Shown one piece after another: positions 18,051 through 27,194 of a stretch of DNA of 64,000 bases. Numbering within the stretch: position 1 is the stretch's first letter; each line of letters opens with the position of its first letter. The position numbers and the translations under genes were made by a program. The DNA lies in NCBI GenBank assembly GCA_001920415.1, contig MNJR01000028.1, forward strand, positions 62,001 through 126,000, in the 5' to 3' direction. The notes below the pieces were generated by a model that saw only the letters and a list, made by a program, of their open reading frames with translations, ran no database searches and was not told the origin of the DNA. The stretch comes from Acidobacteria bacterium 13_1_20CM_3_53_8 (GTDB lineage: Bacteria > Acidobacteriota > Blastocatellia > Pyrinomonadales > Pyrinomonadaceae).

Positions 18051-19208
18051 ATGTACAGACTTTCCGCACGTCAAATACTTCTCATAGCGCTCCTTTCAGG
18101 AGTTTTCGCAGCAGGCACAGTCGCCTGTATAGGCAGTCTCAGCAGCCGATTCTTTCCAAAGACGGCTGCATTTACTGAAACCGCTCCGGCTGGGATAACC
18201 GATCCATCCGTAGCTTCCGACGAACAGAACAACGTAGAAGTTTACAAGGCCATCTCGCCCGGCGTTGTTCTGATTACTTCAACCTCTTACCAGCAGGGCT
18301 TCTTCGGACAGGTGGAAGAAGGCCAGGGTTCTGGTTCTGGTATTGTGATTGACGATCAGGGCGACATACTGACGAACAACCATGTGGTCGAGGGCGCGCA
18401 GCGCTTGACCGTTAGCTTCGGCGGCGAACACACTTACCCAGCGAAGGTCATAGGCCAAGACCCCGACACAGACCTTGCTGTCATAAAGGTTCAAGCGCCG
18501 CGCGAGGAGATGTCAACAATCGTTCCCTTCGGCGACTCGGATCATCTGGTCGTAGGCCAGAAAGTTCTAGCCATAGGCAACCCGTTCGGATTCGAGCGTA
18601 CGCTTACAACGGGCGTCATCAGCGGTCTTCAGCGACCCATTCACGCGCGTAACGGGCGATTGATTGAAGGCGCGATTCAAACGGATGCTTCTATCAACCC
18701 TGGAAACTCAGGCGGGCCGTTACTCGATTCGCACGGTCGCATGATAGGCATCAACTCGCAGATTCTCTCGCCTTCGGGCGCGAGCGCGGGCGTGGGCTTC
18801 GCAGTTCCAATCAACATAGCCAAGCGCATCGTGCCGCAACTGATTCAGTTCGGCGAAGTGCGCAGACCGAAGCTTGGAATCGTCCCGTATAGCGTCAGAG
18901 GTTTGACCGGCCAGATTCACCTGCCGGTCAGCGAAGGCGTTCTTATCTATCAGACCGCGCCGGGCGGGCCTGCCGAGCAGGCTGGCTTGCGTGGGACGAG
19001 TTCAAATGATGCTGGCGATCTAATCCTGGGCGACATCATCGTTGCTATTGACAGCCAGAAAATCTCAAACACGGATGATCTCTTCCGAATACTGGATAGC
19101 CATCAGGTTGGCGATGTAGTTAAGGTCGAAGTCGTGCGCGAGAAGACTCACATGACAGTTCCTGTGAAGCTTGCGCCGCCCGACACGACGCGCCGACCAC
19201 GGCAGTAA
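18051..19208 (+). CDS. HtrA/Deg-like serine protease with PDZ domain
   Basis: 385 residues. A hydrophobic N-terminal segment (about 7-30) directs the protein to the periplasm, probably as a membrane anchor. The trypsin-like domain has the triad H111 (TNNHVVEG), D141 (PDTDLAVI) and S220 (NPGNSGGPL). One PDZ domain spans about residues 280-375 (GGPAEQAGL, then LGDIIVAIDSQKI). With a single PDZ it resembles DegS or the short HtrA forms rather than DegP. It likely degrades or senses misfolded envelope proteins. It is followed by a heptamer element beginning 18 nt after the stop. Confidence 0.94.
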   Translation: MYRLSARQILLIALLSGVFAAGTVACIGSLSSRFFPKTAAFTETAPAGITDPSVASDEQNNVEVYKAISPGVVLITSTSYQQGFFGQVEEGQGSGSGIVIDDQGDILTNNHVVEGAQRLTVSFGGEHTYPAKVIGQDPDTDLAVIKVQAPREEMSTIVPFGDSDHLVVGQKVLAIGNPFGFERTLTTGVISGLQRPIHARNGRLIEGAIQTDASINPGNSGGPLLDSHGRMIGINSQILSPSGASAGVGFAVPINIAKRIVPQLIQFGEVRRPKLGIVPYSVRGLTGQIHLPVSEGVLIYQTAPGGPAEQAGLRGTSSNDAGDLILGDIIVAIDSQKISNTDDLFRILDSHQVGDVVKVEVVREKTHMTVPVKLAPPDTTRRPRQ

Positions 19209-19225
19209 AGCAGATGCTAGTAAAA

Positions 19226-19295
19226 AGTCTGGAGTCTGGAGTCAGAAGAAGAAAAGCTCTTGACTCCAAACTCCAGACTCTAGACTCCAGACTCT
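19226..19295. repeat. heptamer-arm inverted repeat, AGTCTGG word
   Basis: agtctggagtctggagtcag (19226-19245) faces a longer right arm with units gactcca, gactcta and gactcca (19261-19295). The loop is aagaagaaaagctct, again purine-rich and then AGCTCT. It occupies most of the gap between the htrA-like gene and the small zinc-ribbon gene. Confidence 0.88.
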
Positions 19296-19317
19296 CCTAA
19301 CATCTAACCTCTTTCCT

Positions 19318-19554
19318 GTGGAGACTACACACTTCATCAACGCGGGCTACGGCTGGCTCTGCAAGCATTGCAGCGTGCGCGACGACGTTCACATAGACAA
19401 GAACAATCGTCGCGCACGCTTTTTCACAGAAGGCGAAGCGGAAGAGAAAGAGCCGCAACTCTCAACCCTAGCGCTAGCAAAATGGCGCGACCCCGCGCAC
19501 CGCACACTCGTCTGCCCTCGCTGCGGCATAGAAGAGATTGTAAATAAAGCGTAA
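19318..19554 (+). CDS. small zinc-ribbon protein
   Basis: 78 residues with a GTG start. Two CxxC pairs, CKHC (about 15-18) and CPRC (about 67-70), bracket an acidic middle part and would bind one zinc ion. The frame opens with GYGWLCKHC and closes with LVCPRCGIEEIV. No Shine-Dalgarno precedes the GTG, whose upstream region abuts a repeat element. The family is unknown to me; similar small ribbons are often fused to or paired with larger partners. Confidence 0.6.
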   Translation: METTHFINAGYGWLCKHCSVRDDVHIDKNNRRARFFTEGEAEEKEPQLSTLALAKWRDPAHRTLVCPRCGIEEIVNKA

Positions 19555-19640
19555 GAGAAACCAGGCTGTAGCTTCGATGTTGCTGTTGGTATAATTTGTC
19601 TCTAGAGAATATTCACCCTCTTTTCATTAGAGGTGCTGTT

Positions 19641-19920
19641 ATGAGCAACGAAGAGATAGAAAAGATGCTGGAATTTATTGCTAAGCGGCAAGAGAATTTC
19701 TCCGAGAACATGGAGCAGGCTGAAGCGCGCATGAATCGTTTAGAGCGTGCTTTCCTCGGCCTCTTCAATTTAACCAGTGAAAATAGCAAAGCCATCAAAG
19801 AATTGACCGAAGCGCAAAAGCGCACAGATGCGCAATTGGCCGAGACTGACGAGCGGCTGAATATTTTCATCCACTGTCGAGCGCTATATCAGCGAGGGGC
19901 GTAACGGCAAATCGCAATAG
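19641..19920 (+). pseudogene. coiled-coil protein gene with C-terminal frameshift
   Basis: The frame from ATG 19641 (MSNEEIEKMLEFIAKRQENF) encodes an amphipathic helix of about 75 residues ending DERLNIFI. It then reads into an unrelated tail and stops at 19904. In the neighbouring frame, from about 19872, the DNA encodes TVERYISEGRNGKSQ followed by TAG at 19918-19920. That is the kind of C-terminus I would expect for this coiled-coil family, so one base was gained or two were lost near 19870. A related intact gene (MTDEEMRKKMEFIV start) lies at 26520-26867. The function of the family is unknown. Confidence 0.6.
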
Positions 19921-20037
19921 CGAAGCGACATAACAAAGCGACGACTGCTCAATGATTTTCTTTGCTGATTTTATTGTTAGTGTGCTTAATATTTTCAACC
20001 CTCCTGCTTCGATTAGCTGAAATTTATAGCAATCGGC

Positions 20038-20721
20038 TCAAGTCAGCAGCCGTCGCAACTCATCTATCCTCTCTTCCGGCGCGCCGTATCGCGTGCGATA
20101 GTCGCGCTGGCTTCGCGCGATTACATCTAGCGCTTCCGTGCGATCGTAAACGTCCCTTATCTCTACGCGGCGCGGGTTCTCGCCGGGCAGTTGCTTGTAG
20201 GTTAGAAAATAATGTTTCAAGCGGTCAATCAAACCTTCCGGGCAGTCTTTGATCTCTTTGAAATGGCCGTATGCTACATCTGCTTCTAATACAGCTATGA
20301 TCTTGTCGTCGGCCTCTACGCCGTCAATCATGCGAAGGCCACCGATTGGGTGGGCGCGAATGAAAAAGCCGCCGTGCGCGAAATCTTTTTCCGACAGCAC
20401 GCAGATGTCCATAGGATCGCCGTCGCCTTTTATCTCTTCCATGCCGCAGCGCTCCGCGCAGAGCGCTGCCACTTCTTCGCCGCAGAAAGTCTGCGGGATG
20501 AAGCCGTAGGGCATAGGGCAGAGCGACGAGAAACGCTGTGGGCGGTCAACCTTCAGGTGGCCAGAAGATTTATCCAACTCGTATTTGACAGCATCTGTAG
20601 GCACGATTTCGATGTAAGCGTTCAACTTTGCAGGAGCATCAGCGCCAGCCGTGACCCCGTGCCACGGGTGAGCTTGAAAGAGAATCCCCAGCAGTTTATC
20701 CAATGCATCTTTCGTAGACAT
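20038..20721 (-). CDS. ppa: inorganic pyrophosphatase
   Basis: 227 residues from ATG 20721. It hydrolyses pyrophosphate to two phosphates, pulling biosynthetic reactions forward. The signature DGDPMDICVL carries the metal-binding aspartates. YELDKSSGHLKVDR and MPYGFIPQT near the N-terminus are typical of family I enzymes. At 227 residues it is longer than the E. coli enzyme (about 175), with an extended C-terminal segment. The alternative start at 20784 would run into the palindromic upstream region and is not supported. Confidence 0.93.
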   Translation of the reverse strand: MSTKDALDKLLGILFQAHPWHGVTAGADAPAKLNAYIEIVPTDAVKYELDKSSGHLKVDRPQRFSSLCPMPYGFIPQTFCGEEVAALCAERCGMEEIKGDGDPMDICVLSEKDFAHGGFFIRAHPIGGLRMIDGVEADDKIIAVLEADVAYGHFKEIKDCPEGLIDRLKHYFLTYKQLPGENPRRVEIRDVYDRTEALDVIARSQRDYRTRYGAPEERIDELRRLLT

Positions 20722-20765
20722 GAATTTACCTGTAGCAGTTTCAACTGAAGTATAAGGCAAAAAGC

Positions 20766-20894
20766 GATTCGCCACCGCAGGCATAGAGGATATGGAGAAG
20801 AGAATTCAAATACTAAATCTGAAATCTAGATTTTAGATTTGAAATTTAAGATTAAAAATTCTCTGTACCATCTATGCCCTGCGGTGGTGAATCA
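20766..20894. repeat. nested inverted repeat upstream of ppa
   Basis: Outer arms begin gattcgccaccgcaggcata (from 20768) and end tatgccctgcggtggtgaatc (to 20893); pairing continues inward through gagaattc against aattctc. The centre is a second palindrome of 7-nt units (aaatctg, aaatcta, gatttta, gatttga; about 20815-20852). The element fills most of the 5' side of ppa and would form one long hairpin of about 128 nt. The remaining bases to 21077 hold nothing I can name. Confidence 0.82.
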
Positions 20895-21077
20895 AGGTAT
20901 ATCTTACGCTCGACCAAGAATTGAACTGAATTTTCCTACGGCGCTTTGCTCACGCGAATGATATTGGTCTAAAATTCAGGAGCGAGCCTCGCTTCTGAAT
21001 TTTTCCGCGGCGATTATGAGCCGTTCACTGCGAGCGTGTCCACAGAGGCGCGAGCCTTCAAGATTCTATAATTTCCG

Positions 21078-22166
21078 ATGGCAACAAACGCACAAATCAT
21101 CACAGAAAACGTAGAAGCAAGAGCCATATCGTTGCGCTGGATTATTAATGCACGAGATGACATGGTCTGGTTCATTGGCTCTGTAGTCTCAAGCTACTTG
21201 TTGCTGGCGCTCTACGTCGCAGGCATCTTGCCGCTCATACCTATGATAGCGGCCTGGGCTATATTGATTGACGCGCCGCACGTCTTTGGCACATTCTCGC
21301 GCACCTACTTCGATAGAGCGGAGCGGAAGACCAGAAAGCGCCTGCTGCTAGGCTCGCTAGCCTTCTTCGTCGTTGGCCCCTTGATGGTCTTTGCAGGCGC
21401 GGGCGCGCTCTTCTTCTTCTTGGCAGCTCTCTGGGCTTACTACCATCTGGTAAAACAGCACTACGGTTTCATGGTGCTCTACAAGAAGAAGAACAACGAT
21501 CTTGCGCAGATTGACAACGCTTTAGACCGCGTGCTGTTAATCTTCGCTTTCTGGTATCCGTTCGTCCTGTTCATAGCGCGCGACGCAGAAGCTATGGAGC
21601 GCGTGCCCGCTCCGCTTCATGCGGGCGTAAGCTTTATCGCTACAATCCTTCTCATAGGAACAATCGCTACTGCTCTTGCATGGCTCGCACGCCAGATTCA
21701 GCGCGCAATGTTGGGCCAACCGCTAGATGTTCCAAAATATCTTCTGCTCGCGGCGGCAATTCCCATGCACTGGGTGGCACTGTTAACGCCCATGCCTAAC
21801 AAGACGATTGCGCTCGTAGCCATACTGACCGTCTATCACAACCTGCAATATCATCGCTTGATCTGGTTTCACAATCGCAAGTATAAATCGAGCGCAGACT
21901 GCAAAGAACGGTACGGCGCGGCGGAATTAATAAGCCGCAGGCTACTTTTTTACATAGTTTTTGGCGTACTCTTCGGTCTGTGGTATCAGGGGCCGCGACA
22001 GTACGTTCTAGGCTATTTGCTCAACCATCACGAGCGCGAGAATTTCTGGATGCAGATGATGGCCTCGTTCCTCTGGGGCTACGCCTTCATACACTATTAT
22101 CTGGATTCAAAAATCTGGCGGGTGCGCCGAGACCCTTCCGTAGGTCGTGCGCTTCAGATGAATTAG
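21078..22166 (+). CDS. polytopic membrane protein, His-rich
   Basis: 362 residues with about eight to ten hydrophobic helices. Conserved-looking polar residues sit inside or at the ends of helices: DAPHVFGTF, AYYHLVKQHYGF, VYHNLQYHRLIWFHN and FIHYYLD. This His/Tyr pattern resembles membrane di-metal or haem enzymes more than transporters, but I cannot place it in a family. It is followed after 6 nt by a second small membrane protein, so the two are probably co-transcribed. Confidence 0.72.
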   Translation: MATNAQIITENVEARAISLRWIINARDDMVWFIGSVVSSYLLLALYVAGILPLIPMIAAWAILIDAPHVFGTFSRTYFDRAERKTRKRLLLGSLAFFVVGPLMVFAGAGALFFFLAALWAYYHLVKQHYGFMVLYKKKNNDLAQIDNALDRVLLIFAFWYPFVLFIARDAEAMERVPAPLHAGVSFIATILLIGTIATALAWLARQIQRAMLGQPLDVPKYLLLAAAIPMHWVALLTPMPNKTIALVAILTVYHNLQYHRLIWFHNRKYKSSADCKERYGAAELISRRLLFYIVFGVLFGLWYQGPRQYVLGYLLNHHERENFWMQMMASFLWGYAFIHYYLDSKIWRVRRDPSVGRALQMN

Positions 22167-22172
22167 GAACAG

Positions 22173-22430
22173 ATGGGCTTTATTGCTTCCATCATTGTTT
22201 ACATCGCTGGCGTCATAGCCTCGGCTCTTACTTTCAGCATCCTGCGCAAGAGAACGCACGTGGCCTTAGCGGAAGGCTCTGCGATGATGATTCTGCTCGT
22301 TTCGCTCTATCCTCTTGTCGAGTGGATGTCCGAGAGCAGGCAACAGAGTTTCATGAAGTACGCGCTCCTTTGCTTTGCGGGAGCGCTAGCGTCTGCGCTT
22401 ATCCTCTTCATTATGCAAAAGCGAACATAG
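22173..22430 (+). CDS. small three-helix membrane protein
   Basis: 85 residues with three hydrophobic stretches (about 3-22, 33-48 and 58-79) and short polar turns. AGGAAC before the ATG may act as ribosome-binding site. It starts 6 nt after the larger membrane protein and is likely its partner. No family is recognised. Confidence 0.65.
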   Translation: MGFIASIIVYIAGVIASALTFSILRKRTHVALAEGSAMMILLVSLYPLVEWMSESRQQSFMKYALLCFAGALASALILFIMQKRT

Positions 22431-22525
22431 GAGAATTTCAGATGCGCGTCACCGCAGGTGCGCGCGAACACAGATTGCTCGCCTTGCTCGTCCCGCCACT
22501 TTTCAAGCAGGATTCATAGGAGCGA

Positions 22526-23833
22526 TCACTTCACAATCTTCGCAACCGAAATTGTTTCGCATCCGAAGCGTCGAACTTCGCGCGGGCCGCCGCCAACCGC
22601 ATCCACTAATAATTGTATCAACTGTCGCACTAGAGGCAGCCGCATAGTCCATCCGGCGAAGCCCCAGGCAAGATTTATGTGTTCGAGCGAGCGAGCGAAT
22701 GCCGCGACTCCCTCCTCAATAGTTCCATCGCTTGCTTCATACGTCATGCGCCGCAGGTCAAGTGTCGGGTGCTTCTCCGCCGCTATAATCTTCAACGCAA
22801 CGGGGCGACGATGCTTCAACCACGTGCCAACCTCGCTGCACGGCTCACAACCCTCTGCGACGTAAACCCGCGCGTCCTCCGAGTACCAGGGACGCCAGCG
22901 CGGCCACCAGTTGCGAACCATCTGGCGGTAAGCGACCCACGCGCGCCCGTGTCGTCGCCGAAGATCGCCGCCCTCATCCCAGGCCGCAAGCCCCGCGCCG
23001 TAGACGAGACCCATTAGGCTTGCGCCTGCCACCCAGTAGCTAGAAAGAAGCAGTCCCCATACGGCTAGCAGCAGGCATATAGAAAGCTGCATGGGGTTTG
23101 CTATGTAAGCATAGACACCGCTTGTTACTAAACGCCTTGGCGGGTCGTAAGGAATAGGTGTTCCTCTCCCTCGCTCAACAAATTCCTGCAACGCCGTTAA
23201 GCCTAAGGTTGCGGGAATCATTAGCAGTTGCAGGTAAATGCTCTTGAGCCAGAACGAACGATTCCAGAATGTCAGCCAGCTTCCTCCCGTCTGCTCCAAT
23301 ATGACGGCTGGCAGGACTCCTAGCAGCAGCCCGCTAAAGATTAACGCTTGAAGAGAAGCGCGCCATTTCAAACGGCTATCCGTTTTAGTCCAACGCGCTA
23401 AAGCTTGCGCTGGCAGAAGGACTATGGCGAGCGCCATAGCCTCGCCGACCAACCACCTGTTGCCAAGTTGTATGACGGGCGCGCACGCGGGCATCAATAA
23501 AAGATCAACGCCGAGCATGAGCGCAATCAAGAAGAGCAGGCGCATGCGCGGGAACGCCAGAACGGGAATTGCTCCCCAGAGAACAGCCCAGCCTATGTAA
23601 AGGTCTGCGGGAATGCCCAGCAGTAGACCGCCCTGAGCGTAAAAGCGCCACCAGCCGAAATGCGCCGCCAGCAAATTTATAGCGAGTAGCGCCGAAAGAT
23701 TCCATGCGAAGGCGAGCAATATGCCCGCGCGCGTTCTTCTGGATGGCAGACGCCACAGCCACAATGCGCAGGCTGCCAGCAGCGGCAGCAGCAGCCCCAT
23801 CGTGCGTATCAACAGAACCGAGCGCATAAGCAT
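22526..23833 (-). CDS. ICMT/PEMT-like membrane methyltransferase with C-terminal DUF393/thioredoxin-like domain
   Basis: 435 residues. About nine hydrophobic helices are present. The region around residues 230-310 (TSGVYAYIANPMQL, then YGAGLAAWDEGGDLRRRHG) matches the SAM-binding core of isoprenylcysteine/phospholipid methyltransferase-like proteins. Residues 320-425 form a soluble tail with a CEPC motif (C329, C332) and a later WGFAGWTMRLPLV stretch, which resembles DUF393/DCC thiol-disulfide oxidoreductases. Such a joined methyltransferase and redox tail is unusual. It starts 3 nt after the stop of the upstream zinc-ribbon gene, so the two form an operon. Confidence 0.72.
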   Translation of the reverse strand: MLMRSVLLIRTMGLLLPLLAACALWLWRLPSRRTRAGILLAFAWNLSALLAINLLAAHFGWWRFYAQGGLLLGIPADLYIGWAVLWGAIPVLAFPRMRLLFLIALMLGVDLLLMPACAPVIQLGNRWLVGEAMALAIVLLPAQALARWTKTDSRLKWRASLQALIFSGLLLGVLPAVILEQTGGSWLTFWNRSFWLKSIYLQLLMIPATLGLTALQEFVERGRGTPIPYDPPRRLVTSGVYAYIANPMQLSICLLLAVWGLLLSSYWVAGASLMGLVYGAGLAAWDEGGDLRRRHGRAWVAYRQMVRNWWPRWRPWYSEDARVYVAEGCEPCSEVGTWLKHRRPVALKIIAAEKHPTLDLRRMTYEASDGTIEEGVAAFARSLEHINLAWGFAGWTMRLPLVRQLIQLLVDAVGGGPREVRRFGCETISVAKIVK

Positions 23834-23836
23834 TAA

Positions 23837-24874
23837 TTATTTCTGTGCAGGAGTAGCCAGCGTGTCTATCAAATATCCTGCCGCGCGGCCAGTGGCGTAG
23901 CGCTCCCAAGGGCCAAAATACCAGGCGGGGTCAAGCCGCCGTGTATAGCTCAACCTCCAGATAACTTTCGTATGACTGGCATCAACCTGCGTCCAACTGA
24001 CATACGCTTCTCTCCAGTCAAGCCAGTGACTGACGTGGCTGCTGTCGGAAAGCGCACGGAAGCGCACGTGTCCCTGCTCTGCATCTACCACTTCCATCAT
24101 CAAATCTCCGGGATGACCTTCGCCGCCTGCGAAATGTATCGTGCGCCTGTCGCCCGAATGCAAGCCTTCGCCCTCCGTACCAGCTGGTCTGGGGAAACCC
24201 ATGCGCAAGTAGAGCGGCAAGGTCTTGTTGAACTCAGGCCGACGGCTCAGGGCTTCCTCGACTTCAACAGGCGTTGCCATAATGATGCGCTCTGCCGTGA
24301 CTGTCTCCTCGCGTTGGAAAGAGAGCTTGTCATGCACGCCTTCAAAGCTTAGGAGCAGGAGTGGCACCAGCATAATTCCGAAAGTGCGACGGCTATAGCC
24401 GCCCTCTTCTTCACGTTTTCGCCTGTTGTAATCAAATATCAGCCCTACTATCAGGCCGACCAGATAGAAAATCGGCGCGGCCATGACGATGCAGATGAAT
24501 CCTTCACCGAGCAGTGGCCCAGACATCAGTAGCGCAATGGTCATCCCCTTCATCACCATTCCTGTCGCGCTCTTGGCCTTTGGCGTGAGCGCGAGCGCAA
24601 TGGCAAGGAGCGCCGGAAGACCTATGAAAAGAGCTGCGGTCTGTTCAAGATGCCCCATCACTAAAGAATGATACGCGATTGCCCCGACCGCTAATGCGAA
24701 GATGATTCCTACGAGCGCTAGCTGCGCCCTGCTCACTCTTCTACTCAAACGACTCTGCTCTATCTTCTCCGGCTCCTTTACAGCTTGCGCCGCTAAATCT
24801 GCTCCACAGCGCACGCAGGTGGTTACGTCGAGCGGATTGACCAAGCCGCAGTGCAGACATTTGCTCTGACTCAT
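23837..24874 (-). CDS. zinc-ribbon membrane protein with C-terminal SRPBCC-like region
   Basis: 345 residues from ATG 24874, which has an ideal AGGAGG Shine-Dalgarno; the longer reading to 24961 is not needed. The N-terminal zinc ribbon is CLHCG with CVRCGADL (about 6-26). Four or five transmembrane helices follow (about 50-190). The last 130 residues are soluble; MMEVVDAEQGHVRF and the following lines, with THVIW-like strands (TKVIWRLSY), resemble a START/SRPBCC fold. Function is unknown. It is the first gene of a two-gene operon with the methyltransferase fusion. Confidence 0.7.
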   Translation of the reverse strand: MSQSKCLHCGLVNPLDVTTCVRCGADLAAQAVKEPEKIEQSRLSRRVSRAQLALVGIIFALAVGAIAYHSLVMGHLEQTAALFIGLPALLAIALALTPKAKSATGMVMKGMTIALLMSGPLLGEGFICIVMAAPIFYLVGLIVGLIFDYNRRKREEEGGYSRRTFGIMLVPLLLLSFEGVHDKLSFQREETVTAERIIMATPVEVEEALSRRPEFNKTLPLYLRMGFPRPAGTEGEGLHSGDRRTIHFAGGEGHPGDLMMEVVDAEQGHVRFRALSDSSHVSHWLDWREAYVSWTQVDASHTKVIWRLSYTRRLDPAWYFGPWERYATGRAAGYLIDTLATPAQK

Positions 24875-25100
24875 AAGCTCCTCCTGTTTGAGTGTGCCAT
24901 AAGCTCTACGGGAATTTAGTCGCCGGTCAGACGACCTTGCGGCGCTCATCACAAACGCCATGCCGAAGGGAGAATTTTATGAATACGCTGCTCTTCTGAA
25001 CAATTACTTGCAGTGTGAAAGGCAGGCTGCAAGAAGATGGTCTAGATTCTGGCGAAATGCGAAACTGGCGATCAGGATAAATGCCGAATCGAGAGCGCCT

Positions 25101-26507
25101 TTAATCTTCCTCATGCTCCTCGCCGTCGTAGTGCATCACGGTCTGCTCCTCATCAACGATGGTTTCCAGATGCACTGGGCGTCCCCACAAGGTGTAAACG
25201 TGTTCGAGCGCCTTGCGTGCGTAGCGCTGGTCAAGCTCCGCGCCCTCGAATGAGTGCTTGAGGTAAAGCTCGCGGTTGCCGTTGTAGTCGCCATCGGCGA
25301 CCTCTATGAAGGGGAAGCCGAAGTTTGTCATGTTCGAGACGAGTCGGTCGCGCACGCGCTCCCAGCGCTTTTCAGTTATAGTCCATTCCTCCTCGTCAAC
25401 CAACTCGTACACGAACAGGTCAAGTTCTTCACACAACTCTTCCGTCAAATAGTTGCGCAGGAACGAAACGTCCGATTCAAGCTCGCGCACCTCGAAAATC
25501 TTCTCGCGCCCCTCGCCGCCTGACCGTCCGAATTTTTCCCGCTCTTCTGCGGTCGGATTGTCCCAGCGCTTTTCTATGTCCTCGAAAATTTTGTAGCCCA
25601 GATAATAAGGATTCAACTGCCCTTTCTGCGGCGAGACGACGCCCGCGTGAAGCTCTGCGAACTCTATGTGCTCTTTGGCCGGTAGGTCTAATTCACGCAT
25701 GATGCGCGAATGCCAGATGCTTGCCCATCCTTCATTTAGTGCCTTGGTCTGCATCTGCGGCACGAAGTATTCCATCTCTTCGTGAACCATAGCCATAGCG
25801 TCGCGTTGCCAGTCTTTCAATGAGGGCGAGTTGCGCATGATGTAATAGACCAAATCCTTTTCCGGCAGTCGCTCGCCACGGGGACGCTCTTCATCCGTCT
25901 GCTCTTCTTCCTCTTCCTTCATGCCCATATTCCAGAGGTCGTCGTACCGTCCAATCTTTTTCGCAGGCTTACGTTTCTCCGGCACATTCAAATCCTCGCG
26001 CTTGATGAAAAAGTTCGGATCAATGTGCTCTTCAATGGCAAGCACCGCGTCAAGAAATTTTTCGACCGTCTTGCGCCCGTACCTGAATTCATACTCTGTC
26101 ATGCGCTGTGCGTGTGTGGAGACGCTATCAACCATTCGGCGATTTGTTTTTGAGAAGTAAACGTTGTTCTTAAAGAAATCCACGTGACCAAGAACATGCG
26201 CCATAACCATCTTGTTCTGCACGGGGCTGTTGGTTTCGAGCAAGAATCCGTAAGAAGGATTCGTGTTGATTACAACCTCATAGATTTTCGATAGCCCGAA
26301 GTCGTACATGGTCTTCATGCGGTGATAAGCCTTGCCGAAAGTCCAATGCGAGTAGCGACCGGGCAGAGCATACGAGCCTACCTCGTACATAACGGTCGCG
26401 GGCACAATCTCGAATCGCGTCGGAAACGGGTCAAGCCCGAACTTACGCGCCACCTCCCAAATCTGTTCGAGAGCCTTTTCCAGTTCTTTAATTTCCCGGT
26501 CTTCCAT
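25101..26507 (-). CDS. SpoVR family protein
   Basis: 468 residues, close to the usual length of SpoVR/YcgB. Family marks are [30 protein letters not shown], and [15 protein letters not shown] with the [20 protein letters not shown] stretch further on. The biochemical role is unknown, but the gene is co-conserved with prkA (yeaG) and yeaH across bacteria and belongs to the stress-response cluster. Here it is the last gene of that cluster, 12 nt after a coiled-coil gene. Asp and Glu are abundant at both ends. Confidence 0.95.
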   Translation of the reverse strand: MEDREIKELEKALEQIWEVARKFGLDPFPTRFEIVPATVMYEVGSYALPGRYSHWTFGKAYHRMKTMYDFGLSKIYEVVINTNPSYGFLLETNSPVQNKMVMAHVLGHVDFFKNNVYFSKTNRRMVDSVSTHAQRMTEYEFRYGRKTVEKFLDAVLAIEEHIDPNFFIKREDLNVPEKRKPAKKIGRYDDLWNMGMKEEEEEQTDEERPRGERLPEKDLVYYIMRNSPSLKDWQRDAMAMVHEEMEYFVPQMQTKALNEGWASIWHSRIMRELDLPAKEHIEFAELHAGVVSPQKGQLNPYYLGYKIFEDIEKRWDNPTAEEREKFGRSGGEGREKIFEVRELESDVSFLRNYLTEELCEELDLFVYELVDEEEWTITEKRWERVRDRLVSNMTNFGFPFIEVADGDYNGNRELYLKHSFEGAELDQRYARKALEHVYTLWGRPVHLETIVDEEQTVMHYDGEEHEED

Positions 26508-26519
26508 AATTAAATTTAA

Positions 26520-26867
26520 TCAGAAACCATTGGAGCTACGTTTTTTACGGCGCTCCTCCTGGATTGATTTTATTAACGCATCAAGCTTTCGCCCTGTACG
26601 CTCTTGCGACTCCGCGAGCGCCGCAAGTTTTTCATCAAGCGAAGCAAAACTTTTTTCAGTCTTCTCTGTCGCAGCAGCAGATATGCCTTCTGTAGTAATT
26701 TCGAGTCGTGCCACCACACTTTCAATGCGCGTCAAAGATTCATCAGATACCCTCATGCGAGCTTCGGCTTCAGCATGGCGCTCTTTAAGCTTTTGCATAT
26801 CGGCGCGAAACTTCGCTCCTTGCTTAACAATAAACTCCATCTTCTTTCTCATCTCTTCGTCGGTCAT
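26520..26867 (-). CDS. coiled-coil protein
   Basis: 115 residues. Almost the whole protein is an amphipathic heptad helix (MEFIVKQGAKFRADMQKLKE, then SLDEKLAALAESQERTGRKL). The N-terminus resembles the broken gene at 19641. The C-terminus is basic (RRKKRSSNGF), so membrane or nucleic-acid contact is possible. It sits between yeaH and spoVR in the stress cluster, 4 nt from the small membrane gene. Such proteins occur in many copies in some genomes; their role is unknown. Confidence 0.75.
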   Translation of the reverse strand: MTDEEMRKKMEFIVKQGAKFRADMQKLKERHAEAEARMRVSDESLTRIESVVARLEITTEGISAAATEKTEKSFASLDEKLAALAESQERTGRKLDALIKSIQEERRKKRSSNGF

Positions 26868-26871
26868 ACAA

Positions 26872-27153
26872 TCATTTCCTATTCTTCGACTTCTTTAATT
26901 TCATAGCGACAAGTATAGAAGGAACGATGACAAACATAACTAGAGCTACCAAAAAGGGGCAGAGTTCAGAGTGGCATCCGTGGCAATCTCCGCTAACTTT
27001 CGCAGTCATTACAGGACACAAGGGAACTGCCACAAACAGAAATATTATTCCTGCCATAATAAATCCGCCGACGATAAGCGCCGGTGAAAATAGTATCGCC
27101 AACACAGCCATCGGGATGGCGATTAACTTTCTGACAGGCATATCAGCACTCAT
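26872..27153 (-). CDS. small membrane protein with a cysteine cluster
   Basis: 93 residues. Two hydrophobic segments (about 13-44 and 67-85) flank a loop with four cysteines and a histidine (CPVMTAKVSGDCHGCHSELC). The CxxCH-like arrangement DCHGCHS recalls a haem c site, but with only one motif and no clear signal peptide this is weak; a metal site is equally possible. A basic tail (KLKKSKNRK) would be cytoplasmic. It is positioned inside the prkA-yeaH-spoVR operon. Confidence 0.65.
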   Translation of the reverse strand: MSADMPVRKLIAIPMAVLAILFSPALIVGGFIMAGIIFLFVAVPLCPVMTAKVSGDCHGCHSELCPFLVALVMFVIVPSILVAMKLKKSKNRK

Positions 27154-27194
27154 TCAGCTTGCGTTACCCTAAAACGGACGAATTCAAGATATTG

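Noticed and set aside
26872-27153. A haem c binding protein because of the DCHGCH sequence.
   Set aside because: CxxCH occurs once, a clear signal peptide is missing and no cytochrome maturation gene is nearby; a general metal or disulfide site is as likely.
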